The notes under the pieces: model-generated | Told to the model about the DNA's origin: nothing | Databases searched by the model: none | The model's input: only the letters and a program-made list of their open reading frames with translations | Origin: an uncultured Clostridia bacterium | GTDB lineage: Bacteria; Bacillota; Clostridia; Oscillospirales; Oscillospiraceae | Reading direction: 5' to 3' | DNA: 15,162 nucleotides | NCBI GenBank assembly: GCA_946184215.1 | Contig: CAMHER010000026.1 | Span: 1-15,162, forward strand | Program-made: the position numbers and the translations under genes | Shown here: positions 6,343 through 13,852 of the stretch, one piece after another | Position numbering within the stretch: position 1 is the first letter of the stretch | How the letters are laid out: each line of letters opens with the position of its first letter

Positions 6343-9300
6343 GCATCTTCTCATTCTCTTGGGTAGTCCCCTCTTTGGGCGGAAAGAGCCTTTCGCCGCC
6401 GACCTCGACCGTTTTGACAGCAAAGAGCGCGCAGGATGCGGGGCGGCAGGAGAGGGCGCCGTCCTCCTGCCGGATACCCAGCAGGTTTTCCGTCACCGTG
6501 CGGAAATACCAGCCCGCCGAGCCGGTGTACCAGGTCCAGCCCGCCTCGCCCTCGTGGCCCGGCGCGGCGCACACGTCGGCCGGCAGAACATAGGGCTCGG
6601 CTCCGTAGATCTCGCCTCGCCCCTGGGGCAGCAGAAGGTCCAGAATCTCCCGCCCCGCGTCGGCGCGGTCGGCCAGGAAGCAGGCACGCGCCAGCCACAC
6701 GGCGGCGTGGGTGTACTGTCCGCCGTTCTCCCGGCAGCCCTCGCCGTAGGAGGTGATATAGCCCAGCCGCTCCTCATCCGCCGCAAAGGGCGGGCAGAGC
6801 AGCTTCACGAGCCCTGTTTTCTCGTCCACCAGCCGGCACAGCGCGTGATCCAAAGCCTCGCGCGCGTGCTTTGCCCCGCAGAACACGGCCCAGCTCTGCA
6901 CGATCGAATCGATGCGTCCCTCCCCGCGGCTCCAGGCGCCGTGGGCGGGAAAAGCCCGCTCATACCAGCGGCCGTTGAAGCTCTCTTCCGCTGCGGCAAG
7001 CATGCGTGCTGCAAGGGCGTCGCAGCGCTCCGCCTCCTCTTTTTGCTTCAGGCGGCGCAGCAGCCAAGCCATCTCCCGCGCGCAGAAGCACAGGAAGAAG
7101 CCCAGCCAAACGCTCTCGCCGCCGCAGTCGCTGAGGCTGTCGTTCCAGTCGCCCGCCCCCATCAGCGGCAGGCCGTGGGGGCCGAAGCCACGGCCAAGAC
7201 AGCAGCCAAGCGCTCTTTGCGCGTGCTCCAGCACGCTTCCGGGCGTGCCGGCGCTCACCGCCTCCTCATAGCGGTCCCGCTCTTCCTCCGCCAAAGGAGG
7301 CGAGACGAGATAATCCACCCGCTCGGCGCAAAGGGAAAGCTCCCCCGTTGCCCTCACGTATTCGCCCAGCGCCCAGCAGAGCCACAGCAGATCGTCGCTG
7401 CAGCGCGTGCGCACGCCGCGCTCCACTCTTCCCCCGCCATGCCACCAGTGCATCACGTCGCCTTCCCGGTACTGATGGCGGCAGGCGTCCAGGATACGCT
7501 CCCGGGCGGTTTTTCTGTCCACAAGAAGAATGTTGACCGCATCCTGCAGCTGGTCGCGAAAGCCGATGGCGCCGCCGCTTTGGTACAGGCTGCAGCGCGC
7601 TTCCAGGCGGCTGTACACCTGGGTGAGGCACCAGAAGTTCATATACTGCTCCAGCGCGCGGTCGCTGCAGCGCAGATGGAAGCAGCCCATTCGCCGTGCA
7701 AAGCGCTCGCGCGCCGCCGTCTGTGCCGCGATCGCCTGCGGCCGGGCAAGCAGGGCTCTCAGGCTCTCCGGCGCGCAGGCGCCGCAGGCCAGGACGTCCC
7801 CGCCGTCGGCGGTAAAGCTTAAAAACATGCCCGCTTCCGCCCAGTCCCAGCGGCATTGCGCCGCTGCGCTGACGGCGGCGCAAAAGCGCAGGCCGGGTAT
7901 GAAGCTCTCCGGATTCTCGGCCGTAAACATCCCGCGTGCAAAGCCGCAGCGCACCGCCGCGCCGTCCCGTGCGCCGATCACCGTCTCCATGCGCCAGCAG
8001 ACCGTCAGCCCCTGCGCGCCGTCAAGCAGCAGGACGCGCGCACCGCTCTCGGGATCGAGAAAACCTGTGAGCGTGACGCGTCTGCCCTCGATCTCCTTTT
8101 CCCAGCGTGCCAGTGCGCCGGAATAGCTGACACGGCAGGGGATGCCGTCCTCCGCTGCAAACAGGCTGACACGGCCGTGGGGTGTTTCGACCCACAGCTC
8201 TTCGCTGCCTTCTGTGCTCTCCGGCAGCGCGCTCGGAGGATTGATGCGTCCCTCCCGCGCGTTGCGCTGCCACAAATAACCGCTGCCGCACTCACTGACG
8301 AGCCAGCCGAAACCGCCCGCCGTCAGAATGTTCTGCCAGGGGCGGCGCGGCAGCGTACCGGGCAGGATAAAGGAAAAGACGCCCGTGCCGTCAAAGTTCT
8401 GGGGAAAGTCTCCCGCTCCGCTGCGCTCAGCGCTCTCAAGCGAGGGCATCGGCTCACGCAGCGTGTTGCTTTGCCCTACGGCGAAGGCGGACCGGGAGGC
8501 GATTGCGTTCTCAGCGTCGATGGGGCAGAGATGCACGCCGCCTCTTTCGCCTATCAGTGCCTCCAGGCCGACGCGCGAGAGCACCCCTGCCACCCGCTCA
8601 TAGGTCCGCTGGGGATATTCCCCCGCCTCGTCCGTCGTGATGACAAGCTCTGCTTCAATTCCCAGACTGCGGAGCAGGCAAAAGCCCAGCAGGATTTTTT
8701 CCTCTTCTCTGGCGCCGCCGCGGCACAGCAGCAGCGGCATATCTCCCGATACGCCGTATTTCCACAGCTCCTGCTGCGGCGAGGCTTCCCGCGGCGAGAA
8801 GCGGCGGATCGCGGCGTAAAGCGCCATGGCAAAGGCCACTTCTCCCTCCTTCATGCCCAGCAGCGACGCGGCGCCGCCGACAAAGGAGCCTCGCTGGAAG
8901 GCTGCGGCGGCAAGAATCTTTTCTGCGCCCGTCACAGCCTCTTGAGCATCCACAGAGACGCAGAGTGAAACACGCACGCCGCCCTCACCCGCCGCCGCGC
9001 GTACGCTGACGGAGGGGCGCAGCAGCGTTTCGCTCATTCCTTCGCGTTCTGCGCGCATGTCCGCGTGTCGGCTGCAGGCGACGGCGAGATAAAGATCCCG
9101 CCCGCCGCTGCGGGCGATCCGCCGCAGGAGCAGGACGCCGTCTTTCTTCTCCGCACGGATGCCGAGCCGGGCAAAAGCCGGGTGATCCTGTGCTTCCCGC
9201 AGCGGGCAGAGCAGCGGCGTAAAGCAGAGCTCCATCTCCGCCGCCGCCAGGGAGCCGGGCAGCTCCAGCTCGTAGAGCGTGCCGCATACTTCCGTTCCGA

Positions 9301-12300
9301 CGCTGACGGTGAGCGCGGCTCGCCTGTCGCCCGTGCCGTATTCATAGCGGCAGAAATCTGTTCCCATCTCCCATTTCCGGCTCACCGAGGGCATCAGCAC
9401 GCTCTCCTGCCCGCCGAGACGCAGGCGGAGGCTCGTGCCGCCGAGACGCGCGTCACTGACCGTTGTCCCGTTCCAGATCACGCCCAGCTCGCCTTTTTCG
9501 TCAAATGCCGCCGTATAGCTGCCGTTGGAGAGCAGGCAGACGCCCTTTTCCCCCGGCCCGCCGCGGCGGATCATCGGCGCCGCGCTCCCGCGCGGCCGCT
9601 CCGCCTCTCCCATGCGGCCGCGGCGCAGGATCTCGCCGCCCTCACCCACGCGCTCGCACAGCAGCGGTCGGAAGGCGGCCATGCGCGGATCGGAAAGAAA
9701 GCGGCGCACGATGCTCTCTCCGCACAGCGCGTTTGCCGCGGCGCAGAGACTCATCGCCGCGTGGTGCGCCATCGTCGTCAGAACACGCTCGCCTCCCTCG
9801 CCGCGGCAGCGTCCCTCGGTCAGATCCAGCGCTTCGTAAAAGCCCCAGGGTCCCCGCATCCCCGCGCGCTCGAGACGCCGCAGGTTTTCCGTCGCGCCGT
9901 GGGCGTCAAGCCCCAGAGCCAGAAAGCTGCTGTAGGGGGAGATGACCGTCTCGCTGTCCATCCCGCGCCGCAGCGCCAGCGCGCCCACGCCGTGGGCCTT
10001 GTAGCGATAGCGGCCGGAGGCGTCAAGGGAGAAAAACGCGCTCTCGGAGATGCCCCAGGGCCGTCCGACGCCGGTGCGCCGTCTTTGGGCATAGAGGCAG
10101 AAGCGGCTGCTCTCCCACAGCATTCCGCCCCGCTCAAAGGGCAGAAACAGCGCCGGCATCCGATATTCAAACATGGTGCCCGTCCAGCTTCCCAGCCCGC
10201 TGTATCCGTCCAGGCGCAGACAGGCGCGGCCGAGGGCGCGCCAGTGGCGGCGCGGCACCTCGCCCCGGGCGACGGTGAGATAGCTTGTGAGCATTGCCTC
10301 GCTGGCCATCAGGTCGTACCAGCCGCCCGCCTGCCGGTCCCGCAGCGTGTCATAGCAGATCGCAAACAGAGATCGCGTCTCGTCATAGAGGAAGGAAAAA
10401 TCCATCTCCTCGGCAAGCTGCCGCAGCCGCCGCTCCAGACTGCTCCAGCCCTTCTCCCCGGCAAAGGCCGCGGTCGTCAGCAGCGCGGCACAGCAGTTTC
10501 CGCTGTCCACGGTGGAAATGAACGGCGGCTGGAGCACCGCGAGCGTGCGGCTGTCGTACCAGTTGTAAAAATGTCCGCGAAACCGCGCCATTTTCTCCGC
10601 TGTCGCCGTGATTTTTTCCAGGAAGTCGGCGGCCTCCTTCCCGGAGATGACATCCAGGTCGCAGGCTGCGACGGCCGCCGTCATGGCAAGGCCCAGGTTG
10701 GTGGGCGAGACGCTGTGGGCTTTCCCGGCCGGCGGCTGGGTCTGGATGTTGTCGGGCGGCAGGTAATGGTCCTCCGCCGTGCAGTTGTCCGCAAAAAAGC
10801 GCCAGGTATCTGCGGCAGCGGCGCGCAGATAATTCGTATCCGGAGCGGTAGGGGTCTTTTCCCTTGTCGCCGGAAGCGACAGCGCCCAGGCCGCCAGCGG
10901 TGAGAGCAGCCACATCAGCCCCGCCGCCCGGCCGATCACCGCCGTGGAGAAGCACATGGCCCCCAGGCCGACGGGCAGTACCGCCGCCATCGCCCGGGCG
11001 TAATCGCCAACGCTGCCGCCCCGGGCGGCGCTCTGTGCCGCCGTCTCCCATTGCAGGAGACGGCGGTGGGAGACAGCCATGCGCCACAGGGCCGTGGCGG
11101 CGGCGGAGAAGCAGATCCACGCCTCCCAAGGCAGGAGCCAGAGACGGATGAAGTTGGATACGATCCCGCCGCCGAAGCCCACAAGGATCCGTGTCCAGCG
11201 CCTGGAGCGGCGGCTGCGGCGGCGAAGCTCGCCGCCGAGGGAGAGGATCAGCTCCGACAGCAGGCACAGCGCAGCCGCAGCGGCGGCCGCCCCGGCCTGG
11301 GCGGGGAAGAAGAAGCCCGCCAGCAGAGCAAGCAGCGTTGCGCACGGCACAAGGCTGCGGCACAGCTTTTCAAAAAAGCGGGCACGCTCGATCACGTCCA
11401 GCTCGCGCCGAAAGAGAAAGCGCAGGTTCTGCCAGTCACCCCGCGTCCAGCGGTGAAGGCGGCGGAAAAAAGCCTCCGGTGAGGCGGGAAAGGCGTCGTA
11501 AAACTCCTCGTCGCCCAGCAGCGCGCCGCGCAGATACGCTCCCTCCGGCGCGTCGTGGGAGAGGATGCCCTTTCCGTCAAGGCGCTCGGCCGTACATTCC
11601 AGCAGCGCAGCGGCGTCCAGCAGACCCTTTCCGGTGAATCCTGCGGCGTCAAAGGCGTCCATATACAGCTCGCCGCTCAAAGCGCCGTAGGGGTCGCTGC
11701 CGCCGCTTCCGGCAAAGATGAGGGAAAAATCCGTCTGCTGGGCGCTGCGTGCCGTGACGCCGAGCCGCGGCTGGATCACGCCATGGCCACGCACGACGGT
11801 TTTCCTCCCGGGGTCGATCACCGGACGGTTCAGGGGATGCAGGGCCGCGCCGATCAGCTCCTGTACAGAGCCGGGGTAGATCTCGGTATCCGCGTCGAGT
11901 GTCAGGATATAGCGCGTGCCTTCCAGCGCCGTTTTCTCGCCGCAGACCTCCAGCTCGCTCTCCTCCCCGCAGAGCAGCCGGGCCAGCGCGCACAGTGCGC
12001 CGCGTTTGCGCTCGCGGCCGCTCCAGGTTTCCCCGTCATAGCTGCGCGGCCTTGTAAAGAGGAAAAAGCCCCCGCCGTATTTTTCATTCAGGCCGGTGAT
12101 TTTCTCCCGCGCCGCCAAGAGCACCTCCCCGTCTGTGCTCTGTGTCTTTTCCTTCGCCGCGGCCAGGTCCGCCAGCAGGCCGAAGCTGAGCGCAGGGCGG
12201 CATTTTTCTCCGCCGCAGGCACAGTACAGCCGTTCGAGTTTTTCCGCACTCCGCTCCGCCGCATTCACGTCGCACAGCAGCGTAGAGATCACGCAGACGC

Positions 12301-13336
12301 TCTTCCCCTCGCCGGGGATGCCGCAGCGCATGTCCATGCGCGGCAGGCGGCGGGGACGGATCAGGCGTGAGAGGACAAAGTCCGTCAGTCCCTTCACCGT
12401 TTCAAAAGCAGGCAGGAGAAGCAGCAGCGCCGCGGCAAGGCCCATGCGGTAACCGATCAGCAGCTCCGACGCCAGGGTGAGGGCAAGCTTTGCCGCCGTA
12501 TAGATCTCCGCCCTCGGTCCGCCATTGTCCGCGAAGAGGTAAAAGCCCACATGCCGCTCTTCGCTTTTGGCCCGCTCGATCAGCGCTCGGGCCGCGCTCT
12601 CCTCCTCGCTTCCCTCCTTTTCCGCCAGCCGCTCCAGCGCCTTGAGGTAGGCGCGCTTCGTCTGGGTGTCCATGCGGGGATATTCACCGGTCGGGTCCAG
12701 CGCGAGGATCAGCCCCGGCACGTTCACGCGTGCCGTCAGTTCGTCGAAGTCCATCAGCGGCAGACGCCGAAGCGCCGCAAACAGTGCCGAGAGCAGCTGG
12801 GCATGCCCCCTTGCCTGAACGGACGGCTCCTGACCGCCGTGCCGCATGGAACGGCAGACCTCCGCGATGGCGGAGATGACCGCGCAGCGCAGCATGGCCC
12901 CCAGCATTTCCAGCTCGCCCTGGCGCAGGACACGGACGCTTTGAAAGCCGTCAAGGAAAGTAAGCAGCCGCTCCTCCGTCACCTTGCCCCCGCCCGCGCG
13001 CAGCAGTGCGCGGCAGAGGGCAAAGGGCAGGCTCTCGCCGCCGCACGCGCGCAGCGCCCCGGAGGATCGCAGCGCGGCCAGCGCGCTTTGCCCCTCGCGC
13101 AGGATCAGATAGTAGTTGTCCAGCATCCACTCATCCGCCGCCGTGTGATCTTCCCCGTCGCCGGATAAGCGCAGTTTGTCATAAAAGCGCCGCAGCTCCT
13201 TCAGTTCGCTCCGCAGGCGCTTTTCGTCGCCGCGCGCGGTGGTCACACCGTCCGGGGCGAAGAGTTTGGCCGCGGAGGCGGCATACGAAAGCAGCTGCGC
13301 GCCGTCCAGATTCAATCCGGATGATACAATGTCCAT
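6338..13336 (-). CDS. Cyclic beta-1,2-glucan synthase-like protein (GT84, cyclisation region, GH94), compact 2332-aa form
   Basis: A single giant inner-membrane protein that in this family (NdvB/ChvB/Cgs) polymerises UDP-glucose into beta-1,2-glucan and closes the ring. In order: N-terminal region with the family motif DEWMLDNYYLI (68-78); a membrane helix near 294-312; LPRMDMRCGIP (331-341); the GT84 catalytic domain with DxD in LDADTE (Asp481, Asp483), SHDAPEG (593-599) and HRWTRGDWQ (628-636); about five further hydrophobic segments between 660 and 822; the glycoamylase-like (cyclising) region, 835-1230, with GWYDLMASE (1005-1013), WTGTMFEYRMPALF (1051-1064), PWGISESAF (1093-1101) and PWGFYEALD (1163-1171); beta-sandwich parts (about 1260-1480 and 1640-1880); and the GH94 helical domain with FRDQLQD (1926-1932), HWWHGG (1963-1968), RGVRTRCSDDLLWL (1973-1986), AGDWND (2061-2066, catalytic Asp candidate 2063 or 2066) and ENGGQYTHAAVW (2203-2214). 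Rhizobial and Brucella proteins are about 2800-2870 residues, so this one is roughly 500 shorter. ATG 13336 follows AGAGG. All key motifs appear intact; product and linkage are inferred. Confidence 0.88.
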   Translation of the reverse strand: MDIVSSGLNLDGAQLLSYAASAAKLFAPDGVTTARGDEKRLRSELKELRRFYDKLRLSGDGEDHTAADEWMLDNYYLILREGQSALAALRSSGALRACGGESLPFALCRALLRAGGGKVTEERLLTFLDGFQSVRVLRQGELEMLGAMLRCAVISAIAEVCRSMRHGGQEPSVQARGHAQLLSALFAALRRLPLMDFDELTARVNVPGLILALDPTGEYPRMDTQTKRAYLKALERLAEKEGSEEESAARALIERAKSEERHVGFYLFADNGGPRAEIYTAAKLALTLASELLIGYRMGLAAALLLLLPAFETVKGLTDFVLSRLIRPRRLPRMDMRCGIPGEGKSVCVISTLLCDVNAAERSAEKLERLYCACGGEKCRPALSFGLLADLAAAKEKTQSTDGEVLLAAREKITGLNEKYGGGFFLFTRPRSYDGETWSGRERKRGALCALARLLCGEESELEVCGEKTALEGTRYILTLDADTEIYPGSVQELIGAALHPLNRPVIDPGRKTVVRGHGVIQPRLGVTARSAQQTDFSLIFAGSGGSDPYGALSGELYMDAFDAAGFTGKGLLDAAALLECTAERLDGKGILSHDAPEGAYLRGALLGDEEFYDAFPASPEAFFRRLHRWTRGDWQNLRFLFRRELDVIERARFFEKLCRSLVPCATLLALLAGFFFPAQAGAAAAAAALCLLSELILSLGGELRRRSRRSRRWTRILVGFGGGIVSNFIRLWLLPWEAWICFSAAATALWRMAVSHRRLLQWETAAQSAARGGSVGDYARAMAAVLPVGLGAMCFSTAVIGRAAGLMWLLSPLAAWALSLPATREKTPTAPDTNYLRAAAADTWRFFADNCTAEDHYLPPDNIQTQPPAGKAHSVSPTNLGLAMTAAVAACDLDVISGKEAADFLEKITATAEKMARFRGHFYNWYDSRTLAVLQPPFISTVDSGNCCAALLTTAAFAGEKGWSSLERRLRQLAEEMDFSFLYDETRSLFAICYDTLRDRQAGGWYDLMASEAMLTSYLTVARGEVPRRHWRALGRACLRLDGYSGLGSWTGTMFEYRMPALFLPFERGGMLWESSRFCLYAQRRRTGVGRPWGISESAFFSLDASGRYRYKAHGVGALALRRGMDSETVISPYSSFLALGLDAHGATENLRRLERAGMRGPWGFYEALDLTEGRCRGEGGERVLTTMAHHAAMSLCAAANALCGESIVRRFLSDPRMAAFRPLLCERVGEGGEILRRGRMGEAERPRGSAAPMIRRGGPGEKGVCLLSNGSYTAAFDEKGELGVIWNGTTVSDARLGGTSLRLRLGGQESVLMPSVSRKWEMGTDFCRYEYGTGDRRAALTVSVGTEVCGTLYELELPGSLAAAEMELCFTPLLCPLREAQDHPAFARLGIRAEKKDGVLLLRRIARSGGRDLYLAVACSRHADMRAEREGMSETLLRPSVSVRAAAGEGGVRVSLCVSVDAQEAVTGAEKILAAAAFQRGSFVGGAASLLGMKEGEVAFAMALYAAIRRFSPREASPQQELWKYGVSGDMPLLLCRGGAREEEKILLGFCLLRSLGIEAELVITTDEAGEYPQRTYERVAGVLSRVGLEALIGERGGVHLCPIDAENAIASRSAFAVGQSNTLREPMPSLESAERSGAGDFPQNFDGTGVFSFILPGTLPRRPWQNILTAGGFGWLVSECGSGYLWQRNAREGRINPPSALPESTEGSEELWVETPHGRVSLFAAEDGIPCRVSYSGALARWEKEIEGRRVTLTGFLDPESGARVLLLDGAQGLTVCWRMETVIGARDGAAVRCGFARGMFTAENPESFIPGLRFCAAVSAAAQCRWDWAEAGMFLSFTADGGDVLACGACAPESLRALLARPQAIAAQTAARERFARRMGCFHLRCSDRALEQYMNFWCLTQVYSRLEARCSLYQSGGAIGFRDQLQDAVNILLVDRKTARERILDACRHQYREGDVMHWWHGGGRVERGVRTRCSDDLLWLCWALGEYVRATGELSLCAERVDYLVSPPLAEEERDRYEEAVSAGTPGSVLEHAQRALGCCLGRGFGPHGLPLMGAGDWNDSLSDCGGESVWLGFFLCFCAREMAWLLRRLKQKEEAERCDALAARMLAAAEESFNGRWYERAFPAHGAWSRGEGRIDSIVQSWAVFCGAKHAREALDHALCRLVDEKTGLVKLLCPPFAADEERLGYITSYGEGCRENGGQYTHAAVWLARACFLADRADAGREILDLLLPQGRGEIYGAEPYVLPADVCAAPGHEGEAGWTWYTGSAGWYFRTVTENLLGIRQEDGALSCRPASCALFAVKTVEVGGERLFPPKEGTTQENEKML

Positions 13337-13386
13337 AGTTTTCCTCTTATAAATGTGGTTCTATTAGTTTCTCCGGGTGCGTTTGG

Positions 13387-13413
13387 CTTATACACGCGCA
13401 AACGCGCTGCCAA
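13387..13413 (-). promoter_or_regulatory. Weak promoter candidate for the glucan synthase-like gene
   Basis: Minus-strand TTGGCA (13413-13408) and TATAAG (13392-13387) are good boxes but only 15 bases apart, shorter than the preferred 17. It lies back to back with the ylxM promoter, and the spacer contains a small GCGC-GTTT-GCGC inverted repeat. Nothing better was seen in the 50 bases before the gene. Confidence 0.3.
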
Positions 13414-13423
13414 GAAAAAAGCC

Positions 13424-13452
13424 TTGACAGCGCGAAGAGAATCTGTTATATT
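13424..13452 (+). promoter_or_regulatory. Sigma-A promoter of ylxM-ffh
   Basis: TTGACA (13424-13429) matches consensus and TATATT (13447-13452) is close to it, at 17-base spacing, 37 bases before the ylxM ATG. This is the best promoter in the window, fitting a housekeeping operon. Confidence 0.8.
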
Positions 13453-13489
13453 CTGCAAAGGAAATCTGCTTGACAGGAGGCGCGGCAAC

Positions 13490-13849
13490 ATGGCTGAGGA
13501 CAGAGTGATGCAGAGCCTGCTGCTGGACTTCTACGGGCAGCTGCTGACAGACAAGCAGCGTGAGACCTGTGAGCTGTATTTCAACGAGGATCTTTCCCTC
13601 GCCGAGATCGCCGAGCAGTGCGGCATTTCCCGCCAGGGCGTTTGGGATAACGTCCGCCGGGCGGTCGCCGCGCTGGAGGAGATTGAGGAGAAGACCGGCC
13701 TTGTCCGCCGCTTTTCCGAGACCCAGCGCTCGCTGGAGCGGCTGCATGCCGAGACGGAAAAGCTGCTGTCCCTCCCGCTGGAGGAGGACGTCCATGCCAT
13801 CGCCTGCGAGCTGGCGATCGGGCTTGAAAGCCTGCTGGAGAGAGGATAA
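13490..13849 (+). CDS. ylxM: SRP-associated DNA-binding-like protein YlxM
   Basis: 119 residues with the diagnostic block LLLDFYGQLLTDKQRETCEL (10-29) and YFNEDLSLAEIAEQCGISRQGVWDNVRRA (30-58), a sigma-70 region 4-like helix-turn-helix, then a long C-terminal helical region. In Gram-positive bacteria YlxM is encoded directly before ffh; it has been linked to modulating SRP GTPase activity rather than to transcription. ATG 13490 follows AGGAGG (13475-13480); the frame is open upstream to 13355 but that would run through the promoter. The stop is 3 bases before the ffh ATG, so the genes are co-transcribed and the ffh ribosome binding site (AGAGGA) lies within the last codons of ylxM. Confidence 0.95.
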   Translation: MAEDRVMQSLLLDFYGQLLTDKQRETCELYFNEDLSLAEIAEQCGISRQGVWDNVRRAVAALEEIEEKTGLVRRFSETQRSLERLHAETEKLLSLPLEEDVHAIACELAIGLESLLERG

Positions 13850-13852
13850 ATC

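Noticed and set aside
9065..10903. Long open frames on the plus strand opposite the glucan synthase gene (612 and 487 residues, e.g. 6359-7822 and 9065-10903)
   Set aside because: They are mirror frames of a GC-rich gene. Their translations are rich in Arg, Ala, Gln and His without domains, and the minus-strand frame has clear GT84 and GH94 motifs.
13387..13410. GCGC-GTTT-GCGC inverted repeat as a terminator or operator between the divergent genes
   Set aside because: The arms are only four bases, self-complementary and not followed by a T-run, which is easily expected by chance in GC-rich DNA.
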